NCBI GenBank assembly: GCA_019914945.1
Contig: CM034106.1
Span: forward strand, 9,362,001-9,426,000
Direction: 5' to 3'
DNA length: 64,000 nt
From: Typha latifolia
Taxonomy: Eukaryota > Streptophyta > Magnoliopsida > Poales > Typhaceae
Under the pieces are notes generated by a model that worked only from the letters and a program-made list of their open reading frames with translations, was not told the DNA's origin and ran no database searches. Position 1 is the first letter of the stretch, and the number at the start of each line of letters is the position of its first letter. Below are positions 51,958-63,138 of the stretch, in pieces. A program made the translations under genes and the position numbers.

Positions 51958-53333
51958 GAACTGCTCATATTCAGTGAACAATTGCTTTCGTACTTGCATT
52001 AAGATATAGCAAGCAATTGAAATATTAATAGTAATTTATTGTGGTTTGTAGAGAGCTATAACTTAGATAGTAATGAACAATTATTTCTCGTGAGAAACGA
52101 ACGTAGTCCGTGGGAGGTGGTTCTGATCATGATAACTTTCAATTGTCTCATTGTCTGTCTATGAAATTTGAAATCAGAATTAATGGTAAAGAAATAGTGT
52201 AAATACCGTTTAATTCTTGAGCCTACTAATACTTTTACATTGCATTGACTACTATGAACTCGTATATCTAATTTTCCTTCTATCTAGAATTCACAAGGAT
52301 GATATAGAAGTCGGTCATTTAATACCTTCCTGCACAACACCAAATTGTTAGTCTGCTATTTACCATAGTAATAAATCAGTGCGTATCTGTTCATTTCTTA
52401 CATTCGGACCCATTTTGTCATTTAACGACAGATATCGAGCAGCGGGTCCGTACCCTCGCGGTGAGCTTACCGGACGAGGAAGACTCCGACTCCTTCGCAG
52501 AGCGAGCGGAGAACTACTACCAAAAGCGCCCCCAACTCATCTCTCTCCTCATCGACCTCCACCACCGCTACCTCTACCTCGCCGACCGCTACACCCAATC
52601 ACTCAAAGCATCCTCCCACCGCCGCCGCATCTCCTCCGTCCCTTCCGAATCCGACGAGGGTGACGGCGACGGGGACCTCACCTCCGCCTCTGATGCCGAG
52701 AGCTCCCTCTCCTTCCAACCCGCTCCGATCCGCCGAGATCCGGGTCCAGATCCGGATCTGATCGTGGCGGAGCTGGTGGTGACCTTCGTGGAGCGCGACA
52801 TTCTCGCGTCTGAGGCGGTGGAGGCGGAACGCCGGCGATCGGAGTATCTGCGAAAGATCGAGCTCCAGGGGAGCTTGGTCGAGGTGCTGGAATCGGAGCG
52901 GATGGTGCTGCTAGGGGAGAACGCGAAGCTAGGTTTCCGGGTAGAGGCTGCGGAGGAGGGGGCGGCAGCGATGGCGGTGGATCTGGGGCGGGCGCGGAGG
53001 AGGGCGGCGGAGATGGCGAGGCTGGTGGTGAGGCTAAGGGAGGAGCACCGGGTATGCGTGCTGGGGAGGAGGATCGAGGGGTTGCAGGCGCAGATCTATC
53101 GGCTGGAGAGGAGGAATCGAGAGTGCTTCGAGGCGATGAAGGCGCGGGAGGAGGAAAAGGCGAGGGAGAGGGATGAGGTGGAGCGGCTCAGGAGGGAGAA
53201 CCGCCGGCTCGCGGAGGCGGCGGCGAGGAGGAAGGGGAAGTGGCGGTGGTGGTCAGGAAGCGGTAGGATGATGGAGTGGGACACGTGCGGGAAGGGCGGG
53301 AAGGGAGGAGGGTGTTTTGGTTTTGTTGGTTAG
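51813..53333 (+). CDS. KIP1-like / NAB-domain (NETWORKED-type) actin-binding protein
   Basis: Exon 1 (51813-51906) and exon 2 (52432-53333) join in phase 1 (GCAG|GTCTCT ... CGACAG|AT) to give 331 residues. Together they form the NAB domain: FTCPPWLQAALADIEQRV then DSFAERAENYYQKRPQLISL and HRYLYLADRYTQSL. The remainder is acidic and Ser-rich, then a long Glu/Arg coiled coil (about 150-270), then a Gly-rich basic tail. In the family the NAB domain binds actin filaments and the coiled coil places the protein at a membrane. The usual leading tryptophan pair is absent; the N-terminus is SCHHPCRSFTCPP. The intron opens directly into a (TC)n microsatellite. An AATAAA is at 53520-53525. Confidence 0.85.
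51908..51955. repeat. (TC)n microsatellite at an intron start
   Basis: About 24 TC units beginning with the T of the GT splice donor at 51907-51908. Confidence 0.95.
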
Positions 53334-54107
53334 GCAGTAGGCAGTAAGTAGGCATGGGTGGTTTGTATAGGAAGGATAGGGATGGTCGAAGTCGTCTACA
53401 TATTAATATGGTTGTTGTAATGTGAGGTATGTTTTGCGATGTATGGACTTTTTGTTACGTCAGTCAGACCTATTTTAAGTTTTCTTCCAACATTGCCCTT
53501 ATTTAGTTATTCTGTGATGAATAAAAAATTAATGTGACTATTTTTTTGTTGAGACAAAAAGAGAGGTGTTGAGACAAGAAGACACAATCCTGCTATATAT
53601 TTAATAAGGTCTCATTATCATAAATAAATATTTGTTCCCTCTTTAACTCATAAATTTTATGTAATAAGTGAAATAATTATAAATTATATTATGTGAATTA
53701 TGTTTGCAAATTAATTTGATATTTTTTTTAATAAACTATCATGTTATTTTTGTCTCTCAAGAATATTTTTAATACAACTAATAAATGCCAACTTGCTTTC
53801 TCTCACACCAATGGGTTGAGAGCAGTTTAACAAGAAAAGATAATAGTAAGAAAAAAAAAAGGTTAAATGGATCTAATTGATCAAATTAAAAGCGTATAAC
53901 AAATCACCCTTTGTTTCATCATGTTTATTTAGTAGTTGTAGTTAGGATGGAAAACTGACACCATTATAGCTGAGAATAGTTTTTAAATTAAACCTTGAGA
54001 ATCGATCACACCCAATTAATGATATATATGATATATGATTTAAAATACAAATTTTATTTATTTTTAAGAGGAAAGCTTATACATATATCATTAGACTAAA
54101 CAGTGGT
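53334..54107. other. Intergenic between convergent genes
   Basis: 3' UTRs and AT-rich spacer. No gene seen. Confidence 0.5.
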
Positions 54108-55034
54108 CTATTTGTGCCGAGGCATACTATTGTTTATACATCTCTTTGGACCAATTCGGAGGTTCATCAACGCCATGTCCCTGGAACTCATAGTGGCATC
54201 GAATACTCCATTAACACCGTCTGCCAAACGATCCAATCCCGCTGTTAACTCCCCCGTTGCTTTCTCCGCCTCGGAAACGGCGCTTTTCAATCTCTCTTCA
54301 TTTCCGTCGTCTCCTTCGTCGATTACGGCCGTCAACCTCCTCACGGCTGCCTCCGTCGCCTCCACCTCCCTGGAGAACCCCTTCCAGAGGCGATCCGATA
54401 CCGCGGCCTTCACCTCGTCGAAGGCCTCCGCCCACGGGAGCTCGCTGGAGGCTCGGATCCCTACGAGAGGATCGCTCCCCTCTCCGCCGCAGAGGACGGC
54501 CACCACGGTCGCCATCACCAGCCCCCCGACGGTCTCCACGGCTTGCGTCGCCCTCCGGACGGCGTCGCCCTTGCCACGCGGCGTATCCTTCGTCCCCAGC
54601 CGTCGGATCAAGTCGGCGGTGCCGCCTCGGATCTCGTTCCCCGGCCGCGCTGCCCATTTCGCGAGCGCGTCCCGATCAAGTAGGTGGAGCCCGTAGCGCA
54701 GACGGAGGACCCGCAGCCGGATCCCCTCGATCGCCGCGGAGGCGGCGTTGCAGGCGTCGAGGAGGCCGACGGTGAAGTCGAGGTGCGCGGAGAGGGCCTT
54801 CGATTCGTAGCCTGAAGCGGCCGACGCAGCGGCTCCGGCGATCGCGAGGGCGAGGATCTCGAGGAAGCGGGAGAGGTACGAAAAGGGAATGGGCGGCGGA
54901 GATCTGAGAATTGGGAGAAGGGAACGGAGGCTCCGGGTTAGGGCCAGGGTTAGGGTCTCATCCGGGTCTCTGGAGAGGGATTGGATTTTGAGGGGTTTGA
55001 GATGGACGTAATGAAGCAGCTTAATTGACGACAT
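54108..55034 (-). CDS. BYPASS1-like protein
   Basis: Intronless, 308 residues, from the ATG at 55034. Landmarks: SFYLSR-like FSYLSRFLEILALAI, then AHLDFTVGLLDACNAASAAI, then an Arg-rich helix, a hydrophobic stretch GGLVMATVVAVLCGG (about 190-205), LPWAEAFDEVKAAVSDRLWK, and a C-terminal helical region. The LLDACNAA segment and gene architecture fit the BPS1/BYPASS1-LIKE (DUF793) family, whose founding member limits a root-derived signal that arrests shoot growth; the biochemical activity is unknown. Many charged alpha-helices, no clear signal peptide. Identification is from recalled motifs. Confidence 0.72.
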   Translation of the reverse strand: MSSIKLLHYVHLKPLKIQSLSRDPDETLTLALTRSLRSLLPILRSPPPIPFSYLSRFLEILALAIAGAAASAASGYESKALSAHLDFTVGLLDACNAASAAIEGIRLRVLRLRYGLHLLDRDALAKWAARPGNEIRGGTADLIRRLGTKDTPRGKGDAVRRATQAVETVGGLVMATVVAVLCGGEGSDPLVGIRASSELPWAEAFDEVKAAVSDRLWKGFSREVEATEAAVRRLTAVIDEGDDGNEERLKSAVSEAEKATGELTAGLDRLADGVNGVFDATMSSRDMALMNLRIGPKRCINNSMPRHK

Positions 55035-55087
55035 CCCCAACACAGCGAAGAATTTCGAAGTATAGATTGCATGCTACTGATGTTTAC

Positions 55088-55097
55088 CTTATATAAA
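55088..55097 (-). promoter_or_regulatory. TATA box of the BYPASS1-like gene
   Basis: TTTATATAAGG on the minus strand, about 55 bp upstream of the ATG at 55034. Confidence 0.65.
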
Positions 55098-58000
55098 CAG
55101 AGGAGGTCGGACAAGAGGCGGTTTCGGAAAACAAAAAAGATAAAGAAAGAACGAAGGAAAGACTTGGAATAATTCTGCGGTCGCCGCGGGTTTGCAAGCT
55201 TGCGCTTATCCGGATGACGTTAGTTTGGACATATCAGCAACGTTGGAGTTTGATTGAAGAAAAGGAGACACGAAGTATTTGACCAAACTCTTTTTAGCAC
55301 TCTATCTTTAAGAAATAAACTGCGAACTAATTTACAATAGATAAAATATACCGACTGGAAATCTAAATATGAAAAAGTAGCATAATGTTCTCGAAGAGTA
55401 GTTTATACGTAATTCTCGTTAGCACGTAGTCTTCAAGTTTTTCAATAGTTTCATTTCCCACCTAATATGTAATTTAAACGAAGTTGATAAGGCTCTTTTT
55501 ACGCTTTTTGAGGAGACGACGACCCGGTTGTCTTAGAGTCGACTTTGAAACATTCTATTTTTTTAACTAAGAAGACTTTGATTTAGTATAACACTCAGCT
55601 TTTAGGAGGACTCGGCTGTTGCTGGATAGATTCCGATGATCTTTGGCCAAGCTCGATGAGATTTCTCATCCTCCTTTTCTCTCTGTTTCATTGGCAATTT
55701 CTCATGTCCAGAGAGAGTGTTTATTATACGGGAGGTCTTGACACCAAATATTATGTTAGATAGATGAGTTTTAAACTTATTATGAGGTGCTGCCACTATC
55801 AGTCAAGCAATTTTATATCGTTAGTGAAAAAATAAAGTAATTTATATTAAGTAGAATAAGTAATTCAGATAAAGATTTTTGTGGGTACGTATATAAATTA
55901 TCTTATTACATGACATCGTCGTGGGTTAGAAATCGTCTTGTGTAAACTTATTTACTTTGGGTATGTTGTTTGATTCCTAAGCTTAGAGTGGCAAAGAGAG
56001 TCGTAATCTTTATATTTCATATATTAGATATCGTAATTAATCCAAAACGATTAGATATAAGGTATGACCCCATTGACCTCTCCCAGTTCGTTAACTTTGA
56101 CCCTTGACCTCCTTTAATATTGTCTCCGTATGAAAGAAGTTCTTAGGTTTTTCTTTATTCCCCCGTGGGTGAAGTTCTGGCTTTATTAGGGCGTGTTTAA
56201 GTTTGTAAAATTAAGAATCCGGCAGGTAACTTTCGCATAATTAAGAAGGTCATAGATTCGACTTTAATCATAAATAATTATTATAGAGAAAATTATTTGA
56301 TAGCTTCGCTTAACGGTTTGACTCGATTGATGGCTTGACGGTGTAGTTGGCTTGAAGGAACAGCGCGACAACTTATAGTGGGTCTCGGCAGCGTTTAATT
56401 CGGAGCAATTATTCGGCAACGCAAATAACTTGAAGTCTAGATTAGATAACTTATTGTATCTAGTGAGGGTTATCCCTTTGTTCATCATATATATATATAA
56501 CATTCGAACTCATAAATGATAAAAAAGAATTTTAAGAATCTAGTAAAAATATAAGAAGGGAACTTTTATATATACTTATGTGGGAAAATTTTCCCACGAG
56601 AAATTGGCTCTTCCTACGTGAATCTACGGTAATTTTTTGCTAAGAACAATGTAGGAGAAAAATAAAATATTTTCTAAGATCATGTTTACTTTGAGTTTAA
56701 GTACACCCTCTGAACTCATTTAGGGACTCCTAAACTAATTTAGTAACCAAATTTTTTTATATCTAATTAAGTTTATTTTTTAAAAAATTAAGACTAATTA
56801 ATCAAGTTTGAAGCTTACTCTTAAACTAAACAAAGCCTAAGGACATTCGGTAAGTAAAGAATTTTTTCCAGAGAATATTCGTAATATAGAAATTGAAAAG
56901 TGTGCCTGTTTGAAAATTTTGCTTTGGATTGATTTAATTTAGAAAAAAATTATATTTTAACTCTTCGTGATTAAACCTAGATTTACTCCACTTTCTTATA
57001 GTTTTATTTGTATTATTTTATCACGCTATGGATATATTCAAACTGAAATCATTATTTTTTTATTATATTTAATAAAAATTACGATTAAATTTAACCAAAC
57101 TACACATCAATTTTAAAGATTTTCGTTAGGAAAAAAGTTATAAAGAATTCTAGAAAAGCGACTAAATTTTAGATAACAAAAATATGACAAATATTTTTTT
57201 TTTGTCATATCCATATCATCTAACATCTCATAAATATTATTTTAGATGTATTAAAACTTATTTAATCATCTACAACTTTATTTCTAATACTTCAAATTCG
57301 ACCTATAGTATAATTAAATGTAATAAAAAATATAATAATTTTAGTTTAGATATAACCATAAGTGGTAGGGTGTTACAGATAAAACTATATAGGGTGAAGT
57401 GAATCCACGTCTAACCATAAAGAGGTAAATATAATTTTTCTAAAATAATTTAGAAAGAGAGAGAGAAAGGAAGACAATAGAAATGAGGAGGCAACGATAG
57501 TGGTGAGTGAAGGAAGAGTACGGTAGTGGTGATAATAGTGGGAGAAGGAGGGGCGAAAAATGTGGCAGTTGTGGATGGAGAAAGAGTTGGAGAATGTGGT
57601 GTTGGGCGAAGGAGATGGAGAAGTTGGTGGCGTTAGGTGGATATAATTTTTCTAAAATAATTTAGAAAGAGAGAGAGAAATGAAGACAATAGAAATGAGA
57701 AAGCGACGATAACAATGAGTGAAGGAAGAGTGGTGGTGGGCAAAGAAGGAGACGGAGAAGGTGGTGGCCTTAGGTGGAGGATGAGAAGGGTGGTAATAAA
57801 AAGGGGATATAGAGCTTTAAGAAAAAAATATTTTCTTAATAAAATAATTTTTTTAAATTGTCATCGAACTATAGTCTCAATTTTAATTGAAATAGAAGTG
57901 TCAATAATATTCAAAGAGCGAAGGTTGACTTAAAAGAATACTATAGTAAATAAGTAATACCAATTGTTATCTAATGTTAAACCACAAAATTATAGAAAGA

Positions 58001-58234
58001 AATTATATTATGTTAAAAATTCTTAAAGCCAAATTCAGGCTATCTGAGGTGTTTGGAAAACATTTGCCAAATTTTTTTTAAATTTCTTAAAATTTTATAA
58101 TAGTTCTCTCCCCTGACTTCTTTTTAAATTGCCAAACAATAATTTTAGCTGTTTCTTTGTGTTCCCCAGATACTCTCGGCTCACCAATAAACCCTAACAA
58201 AAACCTCCTCCCCAACCCAACCTAAGTAAGAAAA
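55098..58234. other. Intergenic, AT-rich
   Basis: No gene supported. A 212-bp tandem duplication lies at 57431-57790. AAACCCTAACAAAAACC just before 58234 belongs to the PPR leader. Confidence 0.5.
57431..57790. repeat. Tandem duplication, ~212 bp
   Basis: ATAATTTTTCTAAAATAATT plus a GA-rich block occurs at 57431 and again at 57643, followed by G-rich purine sequence. A third partial start (CTTAGGTGGA) is at about 57769. Confidence 0.75.
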
Positions 58235-59533
58235 ATGTCGACTTTCCTCTCCTCCTGTCGCCGCCGCCGCTGCTCCTTCCTACCCCTCCTGCGCCTTCTC
58301 TCCACCTCTTCCCCTTCCACCGGCGGGGGCACCGCCTCCTCTTCTCCTCCCCTCTCCGCCTCCGCTGCCAAATCCCGCCTCCGCCGTGAGTTCGATCCCG
58401 ATCGCGCCCTCTCCCTCCTCCCCTCTCTCTCTCCCTCTTCCTCCGACCTCCACGCTGCCGCCCTCGCCGCCCGCCGCCTCTCCCGCTCCCGCCGCTTCGC
58501 GGACGCTGCCGCCCTCCTCGACGCCCGTCGCGACCCCTCCCTCAACCCCCTTGCCTCTTCCGAGCCCTACCTCGCCACCCTCATTCTCTCCTACTCGGCG
58601 GCCTCCCTCCACCCCGACCTCGCCCTCGCCGCCTTCCGCGACGTCCCCCGCCTCACCTCCTCCCCTCCCTCGTCCCTCTCCTTCAACGCTCTCCTCTCTG
58701 CCTTCGTCCGCTCCAAGAAGCACCGCCGCGTCCCCGACCTCTTCCGCGACCTCTCCCAAGAGTTCTCCATCTCCCCTGACGCCGTCTCCTACAGCATCCT
58801 CATCAAATCTCTCTGCCTTTCCGGCAAAACCCAGGATGCCTTCGCGGCCTTCAAGGAGATGCGCGAGGATAAGCAAATCCCTCCCACCACCGTCGTCTAC
58901 ACCATTCTCCTCGATTCCCTCTACAAGGAAAAGAAACTCGACCAAGCCGAGGAATTGTGGAAAGAAATGGCGGCCAACGGCTGTCCCCCGGACCTCGCAG
59001 CCTACAACGTCAGGGTTACACACCGGGCGCTTCACGGGACGGCGGAGGAGGTGGCGGAAGTGATGAAGGAGATGGAGGCGGCCGGTGTGAAGCCCGATAC
59101 CATCACGTATAATTTCCTCATGACTTGTTATTCCAAGAACGGGCGATTCGAGGAGGCGAAGGCGGTGTACAAGGGATTAAAAGAGAAGGGTTGCTACCCG
59201 AATGCGGCGACGTATAAGAATTTTCTTGCGCAGTTGTGCGGAAATGGCGATTTCGATGCGGGGCTGGAGGTATTCAAGGATAGCTGGAAGCAGAACAAGG
59301 TGCCAGATTTTAGGACGATGAGGATGCTCGTCGAGGGGTTGGTGAAGGAAGGGAAGGTAGACAAGGCGAAGAAAGTGATCAAGGAGGTGAAGAAGAAGTT
59401 CCCGGAGAACTTGGTGGGTGGATGGAAGAAGGTCGAGAAGGAGCTCGGGTTGAGCTCGGATGAGGAGGCGGCGGCGGCAGCAGCAGCAGCTCCTCCTCCT
59501 CCTCCTCCTCCTCCTCAGGTAGAGGCGGCTTAA
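58235..59533 (+). CDS. Small P-class PPR protein, probably mitochondrial
   Basis: Intronless, 432 residues. The start MSTFLSSCRRRRCSFLPLLR is a strong basic, Ser-rich mitochondrial presequence. About seven PPR motifs occupy residues 140-395 (for example AVSYSILIKSLCLSGKTQDA, TITYNFLMTCYSKNGRFEEA). The C-terminal block LVEGLVKEGKVDKAKKVIK, then GGWKKVEKELGL, resembles the clade that includes mitoribosome-associated PPR336. After this the protein ends in an Ala-run and a Pro-run encoded by GC-rich repeats. An AATAAA is at 59726-59731. The minus-strand PPR gene at 63139 has a similar C-terminus. Confidence 0.9.
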   Translation: MSTFLSSCRRRRCSFLPLLRLLSTSSPSTGGGTASSSPPLSASAAKSRLRREFDPDRALSLLPSLSPSSSDLHAAALAARRLSRSRRFADAAALLDARRDPSLNPLASSEPYLATLILSYSAASLHPDLALAAFRDVPRLTSSPPSSLSFNALLSAFVRSKKHRRVPDLFRDLSQEFSISPDAVSYSILIKSLCLSGKTQDAFAAFKEMREDKQIPPTTVVYTILLDSLYKEKKLDQAEELWKEMAANGCPPDLAAYNVRVTHRALHGTAEEVAEVMKEMEAAGVKPDTITYNFLMTCYSKNGRFEEAKAVYKGLKEKGCYPNAATYKNFLAQLCGNGDFDAGLEVFKDSWKQNKVPDFRTMRMLVEGLVKEGKVDKAKKVIKEVKKKFPENLVGGWKKVEKELGLSSDEEAAAAAAAAPPPPPPPPQVEAA

Positions 59534-60214
59534 TTCCGGCATTAGCATAATGTCAGCTGACGACGCAAATTGTCTGAGAATTTGGGATGATCGCCGCATT
59601 ATTATCACCTGTTTCCGGAGGTACGGAGTTCTTGAACCACCTGTAGAAGCATCTTAGTTGAACTCTGCAATGTTATTACTAACCAGGAGCCTGGACTAGT
59701 AGGTTTTGTTTTCTAAAAGGAATTCAATAAAAGGAACAATGTTGTACATTGCATTGTGAATTTGAATGTGGATTGTCATTCATGTATGGTTTGCCTATCT
59801 ATTATTTGAAGATAGACATGCTCTTTTCGATATCTTATATGTTTGTTCCTGTTATATTTGAGATCATTGAGTTTTCTTAGAGCATTTTATCTTCTACAGT
59901 AGAAGAAGAACAAGTAGCTTCTGATTGATATTATTGTGAACAATAAGAAATATTTGAACACTTTTTGTTGTTGTTGTGATTTGCTGCTTGCTTTAACCAA
60001 CTGTAAGCTCCTAAGATCTTTTGAAATCGCAATGACATTCTATATATTGCAGTAGGTCCAAAAGCTCATACCAAGAAGACTTCTAAGAAAACCTGAACCA
60101 TCTTCCACCTACTTCCCACCATCATTCTGTGCTCATGCCTTCATCTCCTTCAACCAAACAGTCTCCTGAATCCAAGCAATTCTCCATATTAAAGCACTTG
60201 GAAACTAACGTAGA
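59534..60214. other. Intergenic
   Basis: PPR 3' UTR and promoter of the polyketide synthase. Nothing else seen. Confidence 0.5.
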
Positions 60215-60223
60215 TTATATACC
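60215..60223 (+). promoter_or_regulatory. TATA box of the polyketide synthase gene
   Basis: TTATATACC lies about 65 bp upstream of the ATG at 60286. Confidence 0.5.
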
Positions 60224-60285
60224 TCTATAACAAAGTAAGCTAAGTCTCCATCTTAAAGAGTGATTAATACCCCCTCCTCTCAAGC

Positions 60286-62512
60286 ATGTCTGGGTTTGAT
60301 CTCAATAGTGCAAAGATGAACGAAGGGAACAGCTCTGTTGCGTGGAGTAGGAGCTCAAAGGCCACGGTTTTGGCTCTTGGGAAGGCTTTCCCTGACCAAG
60401 TCCTTCACCAGGAGAACCTCGTTGAGGGATACCTCCGTGATACTAACTGCGACGACCCAGTTATCTCACAGAAGCTAGAGCGCCTATGTAAGTAATTTAT
60501 CATACCAACATTTTCTCTCTTTTCCTCCCCCATATCCCTACTTGCGTCTTAATCTTCTCACTGCAGTTCTCATTTTGACTTATTTTGCAAATTTCATGTA
60601 TAAAAGAGTACACAGTACATTGCTATCCATAAATTATGAATGTCTTATTCATAGTTCATACTCAGACACTATGTAAATCTGGTACAACTAATAATATAGT
60701 TAACGTAATAAGAAGAGACTTTACCGTGTTTGACATAAATATTTACTATAACACTCCTAAGACATAGAACAATTACAATTCTTTTAAAAGCGTCAAAGGT
60801 ATTTTTAATATTTGGCCTTAATCATGCTCCTTATTTTATATTTTGACAATCAAATACCTCTTTATCTATGACATGCTTTAGTCCAATATTACAATAAAAC
60901 ACAAAAAATTGTAATTAAGAATAACTCTTCCCTAAAACCATGCATATAAAAATTAGTCCTAACAATATTCACTTCAATCAAACGAGGTTTTGGGCAAATT
61001 ATATGTGTAGTTCGATTGAGTGATTTTAATTTACCTTTATATACTTCAAATTTAAACACTTAATCTCTCTTATTTATATGAAGTTGCAATCATTAGATTT
61101 TGCAGCCAGAATTAACAATACGAACGTTTGAAATCAATGTGGTTCAATTCCAATACTTTTCACTATTAACAAGTTGTTGTATTTTGTAAGGATAATTTAG
61201 TCTCTTCATATATAAATTTAACAGTTAACTAGTTAGTAACATAATGAGACCATATAATTGTTTTGCAATAGTAGGACAAGAGGAGAGGAAGAAATAAAAT
61301 GAATATGCTGAGATCACTATTCCTCAATAACTGGAGGAGTTTGTTGATTTACTAATATATCAAGAAAGTTGCGGTAAATCACAATAAGCCTAAATGTAGG
61401 CGGTGATATGCAAAAAAGCAATCATATGAAGATTGAAGCAATAATAGCAGTAGAAGATATAACACTCGAATTATTTCAATCGATTTTGTAACAATTTTAT
61501 GTGCAGTTATAGTGCTCTATATATATTGCTTCTCACAGGCAAGAACACCACAGTGAAGACAAGGTACACTGTAATGTCCAAGGAGATCTTAGCCAATTAC
61601 CCGGAGCTCGCATCGGAGGGCTCTCCCACCATCAAGCAGCGCCTCGAGATCGCCAACCCCGCGGTAGTCGACATGGCCGTGGCGGCCAGCCTTGCCTGCC
61701 TCAAGGACTGGCACCGCCCCGCCGCCGATATCACCCACGTCGTCTACGTCTCATCCAGTGAGATCCGCCTCCCCGGCGGCGACCTTCACCTGGCCGCCCG
61801 CCTCGGCCTCCGCAGCGACGTCGGCCGCGTCATGCTCTACTTCCTCGGTTGCTACGGCGGTGTCGCCGGCCTCCGTGTCGCCAAGGACATCGCCGAGAAC
61901 AACCCCGGCAGCCGCGTCCTCCTCGCCACCTCCGAGACAACCATCCTCGGGTTCCGGCCACCCAACATGGCGCGACCTTACGACCTCGTCGGCGCCGCAC
62001 TCTTCGGCGACGGCGCAGCGGCGGCGATCATTGGGGCAGACCCAATCGCTGGAGTCGAGACTCCGTTCATGGAGCTCCACTACGCAGTGCAGAAGTTCTT
62101 GCCCGGAACGCAGGGTATAATCGATGGGAGGATGACAGAAGAAGGCATCAACTTTAAGCTTGGTAGAGATCTTCCACAGATGGTGGAAAGCAACATTGAG
62201 GAGTTCTGTAAAATGCTGATGGAGAAAGCCGGGTTGAAGAAGGATTTCAATGAGCTCTTCTGGGCTGTGCACCCCGGCGGTCCGGCAATACTTAACGGCA
62301 TCGAGGGTAGGCTCGGTTTGCGGCCGGAGAAGCTCCAGAGCAGTAGAAGGGCATTGATGGACTATGGGAATGTGAGTAGTAACACTGTGCTGTATGTGTT
62401 GGAGTACATGAGGGAGGAATTGAAGAAGGGAGGAGGCGAGGAGTGGGGGTTAGTGTTGGCCTTCGGCCCGGGGATTACCTTTGAGGGCATTCTGGTTCGA
62501 AGCCTTCAGTAG
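60286..62512 (+). CDS. Anther-type type III polyketide synthase (LAP6/PKSA-like)
   Basis: Two exons (60286-60487, 61539-62512), with the phase-1 intron splitting the codon of a conserved Cys as in the chalcone synthase superfamily, give 391 residues. Catalytic triad: C172 in YFLGCYGG, H312 in WAVHPGGPAI, N345 in DYGNVSSNT. C-terminal GFGPG-type loop is present as AFGPGITFEG. SSEIRLPGGDLHL, TSETTILGFRPPN and FLPGTQGIIDGR-like blocks are characteristic of anther-specific PKSA/PKSB, which extend hydroxylated fatty acyl-CoA to alkyl pyrones for sporopollenin in tapetum ER. True chalcone synthases differ at these blocks. Expression in tapetum is expected from the family, not shown here. PKSA (LAP6) seems more likely than PKSB from the recalled sequence. 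Confidence 0.93.
60488..61538 (+). other. Intron of the polyketide synthase gene
   Basis: A 1.05 kb AT-rich intron, GTAAGT...CACAG. No nested gene seen. Confidence 0.7.
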
Positions 62513-63138
62513 TCTAAAACTTGTTTTGGGTCTGATTCTGAGTGAATCATGTAGGTTGTGCTTTTGGTCTTTGTCTAAGTGTTTGTAGGTTGATTTTGGA
62601 GTATGGATGTCTTAATAAGATGCATATGGAGTTCTCAATGAATGGAGCATCCAAACGTATTGAGTGGCAAATTGTTGCATTATGATTATAGCAACAAGAA
62701 GAGCACCCAACACACATTAAATGGCAGAATATAGTGGAACAAAAAGGAAACTCTACCTCGCAATATTCTTAATAGATTTTTAAGCAATCCGCAGGCATGC
62801 ACAAAGTCTATTCATCTTTTCCTCTGCAAAGGCAAACAGAGAAAAGACCAAAACAACATCCACATGAAACCAAGATGGCAAGAGTTCCTAACATCCTGAG
62901 TAAAACTGTAAAGCTAAGTTTAACAAGAACGACACCGCAGGAGCTGAGCAGGAAAAATCAGCTGGCGTCGATAACAATAACAAGCACACAGAAAATCTTA
63001 TCTGTGTTTGGCTTCATATATTTGCTATATGATCCTCATCATTGATCTTCCCAATTGATTTCGTCTACTTTGTATGCCATCCATCTTCTTCGTCGCTGCT
63101 TTTCGAATGCCAAAGGACAAAGTCTGTCAGCAAGAAGA
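62513..63138. other. Intergenic between convergent genes
   Basis: 3' UTRs of the polyketide synthase and the minus-strand PPR gene. No other gene seen. Confidence 0.5.

Noticed and set aside
54257..54775. Arg/Pro-rich plus-strand frames opposite the BYPASS1-like gene
   Set aside because: Antisense shadows of a GC-rich gene; no motif or splice support.
58280..59063. Long Gly/Glu-rich minus-strand and Ser/Pro-rich plus-strand frames over the second PPR gene
   Set aside because: Composition by-products of a CTC/CCG-rich coding strand.
61751..62272. Minus-strand frame over the polyketide synthase exon 2
   Set aside because: Antisense shadow; the plus frame holds the catalytic residues.
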